From: Kocuria turfanensis
GTDB lineage: Bacteria > Actinomycetota > Actinomycetes > Actinomycetales > Micrococcaceae
Assembly: GCF_001580365.1 (NCBI RefSeq)
Contig: NZ_CP014482.1
Span: 70,900 to 134,899 of the forward strand
Direction: 5' to 3'
DNA length: 64,000 nucleotides
The notes under the pieces are model-generated. The model saw only the letters and a list, made by a program, of their open reading frames with translations, was not told where the DNA came from and did no database searches. Position 1 is the stretch's first letter, and the number at the start of each line of letters is the position of its first letter. Positions 44,184 to 52,315 of this stretch are shown here, one piece after another. A program made the position numbers and the translations under genes.

Positions 44184-44987
44184 TCAGGAACTGGCGTCCG
44201 CCCCTCTGGTGCCCTGCCGGACAGCCTTGGCCGCCAGGAGATAGGCGAGGATCCACGGTTCGACGAGGTACCGGTGGCCCAGCCGCCGCGGCTGGGTGGC
44301 CAGCCGGTAGGCCCATTCCAGGCCCAGGGGCCCGAGCCAGCGCGGAGCCGATTTCTGGATCCCGGAGTACTGGTCGATCACCCCGCCGACGGCCGCATAG
44401 ATCGCCGTGGGCAACTCCTCCCAGTGCCGGCTCAGGAACTCCTCCTGCAGCGGCATCCCCAGGCCCACGATGACGAAGTCCGGCCGGAACTCCTGGAGGG
44501 TTCCGACGATGCGGTCCTCGAGTGCGAGGTTCCACCCTTCGCCGGGCCAGCCCTCGACCGTGCGCTCGGGGTCCCCCGCACGGAGGAGAGCAACCGTGGC
44601 GGCGTTGCTTTCGGGGCTCGCGCCAATGACGGCCACGCGCCGCACGGGGGTGCTCCGGATCAGGCCGGGCAACCAATCCATGGTGCCGATACGGTGGCGC
44701 CTGGCGCTGAGCGGCCGCCCGGAGCACCACTTGGCCATTTTCAGGATGGGAAAGCCATCCGTCAGCACCACGTCGGCCTTGTCGTAGAAAGCGCGGAACG
44801 TCGGGTTGACCTCCCACGTGTAGAGACTGTGCAGATTGTGGCCGAGAATCACGGTCTTGCGCCGCTCCTCCCAGGTGGCCGCAATCCACCGGTGCAGCTC
44901 ATTGGTGTCCATCGGTGTCACCCGGATGCCGCTGACCGGGATCTCGATCTCGCCCCGCTTGTCCGTCTGAGTCTGGTACTTAAGCAT
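44184..44987 (-). CDS. WecG/TagA/CpsF-family glycosyltransferase
   Basis: 267 residues from ATG 44987, with GTGGGGGAA upstream. Diagnostic blocks are present: DVVLTDGFPILKMAKW, RRVAVIGASPESN, PDFVIVGLGMPLQEEFL and GGVIDQYSGIQKSAPRWLG, with LGLEWAYRLATQPRRLGHRY near the end. GT26 enzymes add ManNAc or a related sugar to undecaprenyl-linked precursors of teichoic acid or exopolysaccharide. No other wall-polymer gene is nearby, so it may be an orphan or a horizontally acquired gene. Confidence 0.93.
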   Translation of the reverse strand: MLKYQTQTDKRGEIEIPVSGIRVTPMDTNELHRWIAATWEERRKTVILGHNLHSLYTWEVNPTFRAFYDKADVVLTDGFPILKMAKWCSGRPLSARRHRIGTMDWLPGLIRSTPVRRVAVIGASPESNAATVALLRAGDPERTVEGWPGEGWNLALEDRIVGTLQEFRPDFVIVGLGMPLQEEFLSRHWEELPTAIYAAVGGVIDQYSGIQKSAPRWLGPLGLEWAYRLATQPRRLGHRYLVEPWILAYLLAAKAVRQGTRGADASS

Positions 44988-45656
44988 GTGTTCCCCCACT
45001 GGCTCGGCAGTTGCTGCCTCATCGATTGTTGGTCGGCACGTTCGCCCACCGCCGTGGGACTCCCAGATCCTGATTGGCGCATGGGACACGATCCCGTGGG
45101 CGCAGCATTCGGGGACACCAGCCCGTATTCCCCCGAATACCCGCCAACATTCACGTTAGCAACGACGGGCCTCCCGGTGTGCCCCCACTTCCGGGTTGCG
45201 CCGTCCCCCAATATGTACCTATTTGCATTGATATGCCTCCGTGCATCCAGCGAGGTTGCGCCCTGCAGAGTGGATGCTCTATTGGCGTCAAGGCGCTGTG
45301 AGGTCGCGTTGGGCGGTCTCGTCGAGCCAGTGCTGACAGCGCTGGAGGAGCATGACGGTGAAAACCATCAAACCCATCGTGGTAGACGTATCCACGTCTC
45401 TCCCACCCAGGTGCAGTACCCCTTGCCCTGCTCGCCTGCTCCACAGGGCCTCGGCGAAGCCCAACCGCTAATCCACCACATGTAAGGCAGTGGGTGTTGT
45501 GTCCTGGATGCGCAACCCCGCCGGGGACAGCTGAGGGCCCTGCCAGACACAAGGCCCCTCAGCGTTGCGTGGTGATCGTGACCAGCGTGGTGGAACGGGA
45601 TGTCGATCAGTCCTCGTCCTCGTCCTCGTCGTCGCTCTCGACAAGCTCGCCCCGGA
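44988..45656. other. Non-genic stretch between the glycosyltransferase and CDF relic
   Basis: About 670 bases with no defensible gene. The part near 45190-45240 is relatively AT-rich and may carry the glycosyltransferase promoter. A short (CCTCGT)n-like run lies near 45612-45630. Confidence 0.45.
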
Positions 45657-45902
45657 CTCCTTGCCCTCGGGGAGGGCGAAGGCGAAGAGGATAAGCCCGG
45701 CCACCGGGTCTACCCACGCCGCGCCGGTCAGCGGGAAGAGGATCAGCCCAGTCAGAGTGGAGACGGACAGCAGCGCGCAAATCCCGGTCTCGGCGGCACC
45801 AGCCAGGATCAGGTCGTCCCCCAGGGCCGTGCCGGCCTTCTTCTTGACCGCGACCAGCACCGGCATGATGACCAGCGAGAGCACCGGGATGATGATGCTC
45901 AC
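45657..45902 (-). pseudogene. Internal fragment of a CDF/permease-like cation transporter
   Basis: An 82-residue stretch reads VSIIIPVLSLVIMPVLVAVK, ALGDDLILAGAAETGICALL and AAWVDPVAGLILFAFALPEG. The motifs DxxxxxAxxTGIC and WVDPVAGL are the helix 4-6 region of a cation-transporter group related to CDF proteins. Neither the N-terminal helices nor the C-terminus are present, and the flanking frame is unrelated. It is a relic, distinct from the intact CDF gene at 26850. Confidence 0.6.
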
Positions 45903-46508
45903 CGGAGAGGGGTCGGGGGTCTTGCCCTCGGATTGCCAATTGAGGGCCCGCGAGCCAGTCTCGGATCCGTCGGATTCTTCGGTCCGGGCTACGTCGCTTC
46001 TCCACATTATCGACGGGTGCCCCAGCCTAAGGGGAGCAAAGACTGGGGCACCCTAACGCCCGTGCACGGGGTGATGAGAACGGGGTGTTCTCACTCGCAA
46101 ACTATGCCCTCACCGGTCCGGAAGAACAGCCCGTACAGCTACCAGAGGGCAAGTTATGGGGAATCTTCACGCCATCTTGAGGAAAACTATACAAACGACT
46201 TCGAAGTCAAAGCGGGAATCCTACGCTGAGCAGGGGCCACACTGCCGTGGGTGTCCTGATGACGGGGGGTCACTTCACCCCGTGTTGGCGGGTGAGTCCA
46301 TCACCGGTCACGGCGACGACGGAAAGACACCGCAACGAGAGCCCCGCAGACCGCGACATCAGGCCCTGGGAGCACGGTTGCTCCCAGCGGGAACCCGGCT
46401 TCCTCCGCTACTGTCGAGGACGACACCTCCCGGCGCCGCGGCGCGGCCTGAGCCTGACGCGGGGCTGTCCGGTGAGCCTGCCCGAGTACCCTGAGGAGCA
46501 CGACCGCC
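45903..46508. other. Non-genic stretch before the 46509 gene
   Basis: About 600 bases without a recognised gene. The final 20 bases (CCTGAGGAGCACGACCGCC) match the leader in front of the relic at 42968, so they belong to the next gene's ribosome-binding region. Confidence 0.45.
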
Positions 46509-46787
46509 GTGGAGACCGACCGGCTCAGATCGCTGTCCCCGCACGGATCCGCGGCACCACCGGCCGGACCCGACAACTTGCAGTGCTCCCGCAAGGGCTG
46601 CGGCGCGGACGCTGCGTGGCGGATCCGCTGGAACAACCCGCGCATCCACACCCCACACCACCGCAAGAGCTGGCTGGCGTGCCCCGACCACCGCGAGAAC
46701 CTCGAGAGGTTCCTCCGCGCCCAGGGCTTCTGGAAGGACACCGTCCCGCTCGGCCAAGGCGGGCCCGCCGGGCAGGACCGACCGTGA
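46509..46787 (+). CDS. Small Cys/His protein linked to SURF1
   Basis: 92 residues from GTG 46509 behind TGAGGAG. Candidate zinc ligands are NLQCSRKGCGADAAW and HHRKSWLACPDHRENLE, a C-x4-C ... C-x2-H pattern. The stop overlaps the GTG of the SURF1 relic, showing it was once coupled to a SURF1 gene. A truncated copy precedes the intact SURF1 at 43071. Function unknown; the association suggests cytochrome oxidase assembly. Confidence 0.6.
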   Translation: METDRLRSLSPHGSAAPPAGPDNLQCSRKGCGADAAWRIRWNNPRIHTPHHRKSWLACPDHRENLERFLRAQGFWKDTVPLGQGGPAGQDRP

Positions 46788-46912
46788 GCGACGACCGGTT
46801 CCAGCTCAGCGGGAAATGGCTCGACTTCTCTCTGTGGGCCGGCGCCGCCGCGGCGGTCTCCGTGGACCTGGCCGACTGGCAGATGGACCGCAACGACCAC
46901 CCCCTCGGGTAG
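46784..46912 (+). pseudogene. N-terminal relic of a second SURF1 gene
   Basis: Starting at GTG 46784, overlapping the previous stop, 42 residues read VSDDRFQLSGKWLDFSLWAG and VDLADWQMDRNDHPLG, then TAG. They match the first helix and WQMDRNDHLVG of the intact SURF1. Nothing of the soluble domain follows. Confidence 0.82.
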
Positions 46913-47027
46913 GAGGCGGTCATTTCGCAAGGGCATGGCAGGCGTCGCCACGGCGAGGCGGATATCTTGTTGGCGTCTCGAGCGGCCGATGCCGTTGCCC
47001 GCTCGCCCCGCCGGTTGGAGGCCCCCT

Positions 47028-47192
47028 GTGAAGCGCACCAGCACCGCCCTCGTCCTGGGGTGCGCCCTGGTCCTGCCCGGATATACCGGCAGTATCGAGG
47101 AAGCAGCAGACGAAGCATCCTCCGGATTTCCCGTTGCCGCAAACGGAATCAACGTCTTGGAGGCGGCCGTGTCGATGCCGTCTGAACACTGA
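47028..47192 (+). CDS. Small secreted protein, paralogue of 20585-20788
   Basis: 54 residues from a GTG: MKRTSTALVLGCALVLPGYT, then GSIEEAADEASSGFPVAANG and a short tail. About half of the residues are shared with the 20585 copy, and the GGCGGATATCTT...TTGGCG element precedes both. A signal-like hydrophobic N-terminus predicts export. Function unknown. Conservation of protein and leader between two distant loci supports it as a gene. Confidence 0.5.
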   Translation: MKRTSTALVLGCALVLPGYTGSIEEAADEASSGFPVAANGINVLEAAVSMPSEH

Positions 47193-47773
47193 CCCCCGGG
47201 CGTGCCCCTAAGGCCATGCAGTCGAATCACCTGCCGGCGAACACATCGATTCCTGTCCTGCCCTTGAGCGTGCCCGTTCTTCCTCTACACGCTGAAGGCA
47301 TGAAGATTCGATGAAGAAATGTGCTTCGTTCGGATGGCGGATGGCGGATTACGGCAGATATGAGTGCGCGCTGAATTTATCCTCCCGATATTCTCCGAAG
47401 CCACCGCCCGAGAGCCTCGATCGCTTTTCTTACCCTACGCGCGTAAACCGCCCACCGCAGCCACCGGCGGTCTCCCAGTGCTGACAGGCCGCCGCAGGCG
47501 TGCCGAGGGTGTGCATCTTCGGGCCCACCAGGGACTCTCCCCGGCCACGCCCCCGCTAACGGTGAACACCCTGACGTTCCCGCTCGAAACGAAGCTCCGC
47601 TGGGTCGGGAACACGGTGCTGAGCACCCTCGGCAACCAAGGCGACCACCCGATCAGCGGCCGTGACCAAAACGTGACATTAGGGGGTGGGCCCTGTATCG
47701 TCCTCCGCGTGCCGAGAGCTGATCTTCTTGGCGCCCCCGTGGCACATCGCCGAGTTCTGCCGGTGCCCGGGGT
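47193..47773. other. Non-genic stretch before the second riboswitch
   Basis: No gene recognised. The part from 47280 to 47440 is relatively AT-rich and probably includes the promoter of the riboswitch-NlpC/P60 transcript. Confidence 0.45.
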
Positions 47774-47920
47774 TCCTGAAGAGAAATCGCTTGGCAGAAG
47801 CGGGGGAACCATTACCGGTCCCGGTGTACCGGGGCCTTGGGGTTAAGCCGTGCAGAGCGCGTGCGTTCTGCGGCCGGGTGTCTCCCACCCGCATCCGACA
47901 GCTCACCTCGTAGGCAAAGG
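47774..47920 (+). promoter_or_regulatory. ydaO-type c-di-AMP riboswitch, second copy
   Basis: Conserved blocks in order: CGCTTGGCAGAAGCGGGGG followed by AACC, CTTGGGGTTAAGCCG, CGGGTGTCTCCCACCCG and CCGACAGCTCACCTCGTAGG. The 3' end is 14 bases before the ATG at 47934 and abuts the ribosome site GGGAGGA. Same class and order as the element at 29188-29340; the loops between blocks differ. Confidence 0.85.
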
Positions 47921-47933
47921 GAGGAATCCACCC

Positions 47934-48593
47934 ATGTCGCTTTTCACGCAGAACACTGCCCGCCACCGCGCCGAGACCTCCTCGCGCGCCGTGCGCACCA
48001 CCACCGTCGTCGCCGCCGCCGGCGCAGCACTGGTGGGCTCCATCGCTCCGGCCCAGGCCTACGCCGAGATCCCCGCCGCCTCCGGGTCCTCCTATGCGGC
48101 TCCGGCCTCGGCGATGGCCGATCTGGCCTCCTACACCTACCAGGCCCCGGTCGCCGCGCAGCCCGCCGCCCCCGCCGACCAGGCCCCGGCCCCGCAGCAG
48201 AGCGCCGCCACCTCGAGCGTGAGCCCGCAGTCCACCGCCACCACCGAACTCGCCCCGGCCGCCGGCGGCATCGTGGGCACGGCCATGCAGGGTGTGGGCA
48301 CCGGCTACGTCTGGGGCGGGACCTCCTTCGGGGCCTGGGACTGCTCCGGATTCACCGGCTGGGTCTACGCCCAGAACGGCATCGACATCCCCCGCACCAG
48401 CTCCCAGCAGATCGCCGCGGCCACCCCGACCGCCACCCCGCAGCCCGGTGACCTGGTGTCCCAGAACGGTGGCAACCACATCGGCATCTACATCGGTGGC
48501 GGCAAGATGGTCTCTGCGTTGAACCCGACCCAGGGCACCTTCGTCCACTCCGTCAACGCCATGCCCGTCGACGGGTACTACACCTACCGCTGA
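47934..48593 (+). CDS. Secreted NlpC/P60 (C40) peptidoglycan hydrolase, copy 2
   Basis: 219 residues. Signal peptide to about residue 44 (SIAPAQAYA), then a 65-residue Ala/Pro/Gln linker longer than in copy 1, then the C40 domain from GIVGTAMQGVGTGYVWGG. Catalytic Cys in GAWDCSGFTGWV and His in NHIGIYIGGG. The last 120 residues differ from copy 1 at only a few positions. Controlled by the adjacent c-di-AMP riboswitch. Confidence 0.94.
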   Translation: MSLFTQNTARHRAETSSRAVRTTTVVAAAGAALVGSIAPAQAYAEIPAASGSSYAAPASAMADLASYTYQAPVAAQPAAPADQAPAPQQSAATSSVSPQSTATTELAPAAGGIVGTAMQGVGTGYVWGGTSFGAWDCSGFTGWVYAQNGIDIPRTSSQQIAAATPTATPQPGDLVSQNGGNHIGIYIGGGKMVSALNPTQGTFVHSVNAMPVDGYYTYR

Positions 48594-48603
48594 GCCGGAC
48601 TCG

Positions 48604-48636
48604 CTGCTGCGGTGCCCCACATGGTCACCGCAGCAG
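48604..48636 (+). terminator. Terminator after NlpC/P60 copy 2
   Basis: Eleven-base arms CTGCTGCGGTG and CACCGCAGCAG with an 11-base loop, 10 bases past the stop. Confidence 0.75.
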
Positions 48637-48920
48637 ATCCCCGGACCGCTCTCACCCGGGGCCGGACCGCCTCTACCTCACGCGCACCTGCTGCGCCCTT
48701 CACCTGCTGCGGGAGTGCTCCTCTCCGAAAGCACCCCCGTCGGACATCGGTCGTTTCGGTGACACCGTCCGGGATCAGGCCTGCACTGGGGCGGTGAGTG
48801 ATGCGCTGGGCGCGGCCTGAACCAGTTTCCGCGGCTAACCGGCCGACCACTTGAGTCCGGCGCCCGCGTCTCCACCGTCCAGACCCAGACCGATGTCCTC
48901 GTCGACTGCTCCCCGGGGGC

Positions 48921-49040
48921 GCCCACATCGGGGTCCATCCCGGCGGCGGCGAGGCCGTGCACGGCGGCCGGAACGGCCACCAGGCGGTCCTCGACAGCGT
49001 CAACGTCGGCTCCGGGCCGGTCCAGGTTTGCCTACGCTGA
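48921..49040 (+). pseudogene. C-terminal relic of a third NlpC/P60 gene
   Basis: Forty codons read AHIGVHPGGGEAVHGGRNGH and QAVLDSVNVGSGPVQVCLR before TGA. This is the His-containing end of a C40 domain of a different subtype from the two intact copies (AVHGG and VLDSVN instead of VSALNP). No Cys-containing half is upstream in frame. The rest of 48637-49329 has no gene that I recognise. Confidence 0.6.
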
Positions 49041-49329
49041 GCCGGTTCAGGCATCACATACTCCGGGTGCGTCCTCTTTGAACGACCAGCAAGGAGTGCG
49101 CACCCGGTCCTCACATCCCGCCCCAGGCCTGGATCTTCTGCGTCGTCGCCGTTAGCCACCGAGGACGCGCCTCTCCTGCGCTCGAGGATGCACACTCGCC
49201 GACATGTCCAGGAGTGGATGGTGGACGATCTTCCGAAGAAGGCCTTGCAGGAAAGGCTCAGCGCAGTGAGCTACTGTCCTGCCCGTTCATGAGGAGCAAG
49301 ACCCTTTTTGGGCCTTTCAAGGAGGACGC

Positions 49330-49977
49330 ATGGCTGGCGGTACGGACCCGGAGCGGGCGCGGCAGCAACGTGCTGCGCTGCTGGATCAGCACTGGGCGGC
49401 CGATGCCCGGGCCACCCGCAGGCGGCGGCTCCTGGCGGGCGCGGGCGCGGTGACGGCTGTCGCGGCGGTCGGGGCCCTGGTGACGGTGGCGGTGATCAAC
49501 GATCCCCCGCCCCAGGCGCGGGAGGACATCGAGATCGCCGGGCTGCAGACCTACGAGGGCCTCGGCAACTCCCACGTGGAGACCGCGGTGGACTACGAGC
49601 AGTCCCCCCCGGTGGGCGGGGACCACGCCAGTGACTGGCTCAACTGCGGGGTCTACACCGAGCCGGTGCCCGAGGAGAACGCCGTGCACGCCTTGGAGCA
49701 CGGGGCCGTGTGGGCCGCCTACGACCCCTCCGCCCTGTCCGAGGACCAGGTGGCTGAGTTACGCCAGGCCGTCCCGGACACCTACGTGGTGCTCTCCCCC
49801 TACGAGGACCTGGGCGCCCCCATCATGATCTCGGCGTGGGGGGCTCAGGTCGCCCTGGACTCCCCGGAAGATGAGCGCCTGGAGCAGTTCGTGACCAAGT
49901 ACTGGCAGTCCCCCGACGCCCCGGAGCCCGGGGCATCCTGCACCGGCGGCATCGATGCCCCCAGCCGGGTCGCATGA
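49330..49977 (+). CDS. DUF3105 membrane-anchored protein
   Basis: 215 residues. A basic N-terminus and one helix (LLAGAGAVTAVAAVGALVTV, about 37-57) precede an extracytoplasmic domain with PPVGGDHASDWLNCGVYTEP and NAVHALEHGAVWAAYDP, the conserved His/Cys motifs of DUF3105. The family is of unknown function but often adjoins DUF305 genes, as here, where the stop overlaps the DUF305 ATG. AAGGAGG precedes the start. A metal- or copper-related role is inferred only from context. Confidence 0.85.
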   Translation: MAGGTDPERARQQRAALLDQHWAADARATRRRRLLAGAGAVTAVAAVGALVTVAVINDPPPQAREDIEIAGLQTYEGLGNSHVETAVDYEQSPPVGGDHASDWLNCGVYTEPVPEENAVHALEHGAVWAAYDPSALSEDQVAELRQAVPDTYVVLSPYEDLGAPIMISAWGAQVALDSPEDERLEQFVTKYWQSPDAPEPGASCTGGIDAPSRVA

Positions 49978-50657
49978 GCACCAGCACCACCGGCGCCGCC
50001 TCCAGGAGCTCGGCAGGGCACCGGGGACGGTGGGTCCTGCTGGTGCTGGCGGCCGTGCTGTTGGTGGCGGCCGGCTGGGCGGTGGGGCAGCTGAGCGCTC
50101 CGACGTCGTCCACCCCGGCGGAGGGCAGCCCGGAAGCCGGGTTCGCCCGCGACATGCAAACCCATCACCTGCAGGCGGTGGAAATGAGTTCCTTGGTCCG
50201 TGACCGTACGGAAGACCCGGAGATCCGCCGGTTGGCATACGACATCTCCCGCACCCAGCAACAACAGGCCGGGCAGATGTACGGCTGGCTCTCCGTGTGG
50301 GGATTGCCCCAGGCCTCATCCCAACCGGCCATGGCCTGGATGGACGACGGCGACCAGAACCACACATCCATGCCCGGCATGGACTCCACGAGCCCTGGTC
50401 CGGACGCGCGAATGCCGGGCATGGCCACCGCCGAGCAGCTGGCCGAGCTGGAGGACGCCCAAGGCCAGGAGGCCGAACGGCTCTACCTCGAGTTGATGAT
50501 CCCCCACCACCAAGCCGGAGCAGCCATGGCCCAAGCCATCCTGGAGCACACTGACAACCCCGTGGTGACCTCTCTGGCGCAATCGATCGCCACCAGCCAG
50601 ACCTCGGAGATCAAGTACATGGAGGACCTGTTGGAGAAGCGCCGCAACCCATCATGA
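49974..50657 (+). CDS. DUF305 ferritin-like four-helix protein
   Basis: 227 residues with an N-terminal anchor helix (WVLLVLAAVLLVAAGWAVG). FARDMQTHHLQAVEMSSLV and LYLELMIPHHQAGAAMAQA are the paired His/Met motifs of DUF305; a Met/Asp-rich loop (SMPGMDSTSPGPDARMPGM) lies between. These features suggest copper binding, and DUF305 genes are frequent in copper-resistance loci. Overlaps the DUF3105 gene by ATGA. A decayed copy is at 38535. Confidence 0.92.
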   Translation: MSTSTTGAASRSSAGHRGRWVLLVLAAVLLVAAGWAVGQLSAPTSSTPAEGSPEAGFARDMQTHHLQAVEMSSLVRDRTEDPEIRRLAYDISRTQQQQAGQMYGWLSVWGLPQASSQPAMAWMDDGDQNHTSMPGMDSTSPGPDARMPGMATAEQLAELEDAQGQEAERLYLELMIPHHQAGAAMAQAILEHTDNPVVTSLAQSIATSQTSEIKYMEDLLEKRRNPS

Positions 50658-50910
50658 TCTCCGTTCGCACGCCAGGATCAGCACCCGTGGCCGGGTCCGC
50701 GCAAAAGCTGACGGGCCCAGACGTGAACCGGTTCCCATGCTCGGCCCAGCTGTGCGCCGGGGACCGGAATCCACCGGGGCTCTTCGGCCCCGATCCCCAA
50801 TATCGCGGGCAGGTCCGGGGAGAGGCCGGCGTGGCAGGCCCGTCCCTCCTGGACCGGTCCTGGGCTCAGGGCCCGATCCGGACCTCGGGACCGTTCTGTG
50901 GCATGCAAAA

Positions 50911-51909
50911 ATGTCCTCATGGCAGTCGATGCTTTCCGTGACCATGGTTGACCGCAACATGGCCGGGCCGGTCTGGGTCCCGTCCGAGCCGCCGAGCTTG
51001 GAGAACTTCCTGGCCCCCACGTTGCAACCAATTCCACTCATCCCGGCCATCGCGCTGGTGCTGGCTGTGTTGTATTTGGTCGGAGCGGCCCGGCTGTGGA
51101 GGGCACGCCGGCGGTGGCCGGTGTGGCGGACCCTGTGCTTCTTCGCCGGGTGCGCGGTCACAGCGGTCATCATGGGCGCGGGAATTGAAGGCTACGGGTT
51201 GCGCATGTTCTCCGTGTTCATGTTCCAGCAGCTGACTTTGATGATGTTCGTTCCCGCGCTGCTGGTCCTGGGCAGCCCGGGCACTTTGCTGCTGCGGGCT
51301 GCACCCCATCGCGGGCCCGGCGCCGTGGTGCTGCGCCTGGCCCTGTGGGGGTTGCGTTCGAGGTGGGGCAGGCTCGCCATCCATCCTGCCTTCTTGGTTC
51401 CGTTGTTCCTGGTCAGTTTCTACGGGGTGTATCTCAGCGGACTTGACGACCGGTTGCTGCCCACCTGGTACGGCCACATCGGGCTGGAACTGCTGTTCTT
51501 GGCCTCCGGGATCCTGTTCACGATCCCGTTGCTGTCGGCCGACCCGTTGCCGGCCAAACAAACCTACGGCAGTCGCTTGGCCGACATCGTCCCCGAGATG
51601 CCGTTGCACGCCTTCTTCGGCGTCATCGTCATGATGGCTCCGCTACCCGTCGTGGAGTTTTTCGCCACCCCGCCAGGCAGCTGGAACCTTGACCCGATGG
51701 CCGACCAGGTCCTGGCCGGCTCGTTGGCCTGGTCCTACGGTGAATTGCCGTCCGTGCTGATTCTGCTGTTCATCATGAGCCAGTGGCACCGCGAGGATGC
51801 GCGCAACGCCGCCCGCGAAGAGGCCGAGGCCGCCGTCAGAGGCACCCCGGATTTGGATGCTTACAACGCCTACCTGGATCAGTTGCAGCAGCGCACCGAG
51901 GACCGCTAA
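50911..51909 (+). CDS. ctaG: CtaG-type cytochrome c oxidase assembly protein
   Basis: 332 residues with about seven helices, matching the C-terminal half of the CopD-CtaG fusions but free-standing. Signatures: MFSVFMFQQLTLMMFVPALL, WYGHIGLELLFLASGI, and the C-terminal LAGSLAWSYGELPSVLIL. CtaG-type (caa3_CtaG) proteins are needed for copper centre assembly in oxidases. The GRDWG-ADQQ segment is replaced by NLDPMADQVLAGS. The start is uncertain: ATG 50911, 50929 and 50941 are all possible. Downstream of DUF3105-DUF305. Confidence 0.85.
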   Translation: MSSWQSMLSVTMVDRNMAGPVWVPSEPPSLENFLAPTLQPIPLIPAIALVLAVLYLVGAARLWRARRRWPVWRTLCFFAGCAVTAVIMGAGIEGYGLRMFSVFMFQQLTLMMFVPALLVLGSPGTLLLRAAPHRGPGAVVLRLALWGLRSRWGRLAIHPAFLVPLFLVSFYGVYLSGLDDRLLPTWYGHIGLELLFLASGILFTIPLLSADPLPAKQTYGSRLADIVPEMPLHAFFGVIVMMAPLPVVEFFATPPGSWNLDPMADQVLAGSLAWSYGELPSVLILLFIMSQWHREDARNAAREEAEAAVRGTPDLDAYNAYLDQLQQRTEDR

Positions 51910-52315
51910 CCCCTATGTGGACCGGCTGACGTCACCGGAAGCCGGCTGGGACGGCCAGGGACGCCGACACGACCCGCCGCCCCCAACCGTTCCCAGGTGC
52001 GTGGCCTGCCGGTGGCCTGCAGGGTCCTATGGGACCAGGAGAGGCCGTCCAGGGTGTGGAAGACCCGGGCGCCGACCATCTCGGCCAGTTCTCGGCCTGG
52101 TGCACATCCGTGGTGCTGATGGTGGCGGACCTGGAGACGACCGTTCGCAGGCCCGCATGGCGCGCCCGGAGACGCGGCAGCGGACACAGCCAGGGCACAG
52201 GGAAAGGATAAGCCCGGGACAGTCCGCCCTGGTCAAATGGGGGTGGAGGGGCCTGGAGTGCCCGGACCGGTGGGCGGGGGCCCGCCGGTACATCCGAGAG
52301 AAGGAGCCCACCAGC
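51910..52315. other. Non-genic stretch between ctaG and the acyltransferase-like gene
   Basis: A minus-strand frame at 51906-52187 contains coding-like text (GRELAEMVGARVFHTLDGLS) but has no family I recognise and no good start. It may be a relic. Confidence 0.35.

Noticed and set aside
51906..52187. Minus-strand frame after ctaG as a transposase or other gene
   Set aside because: Some coding-like text but no recognisable motif and no start signal.
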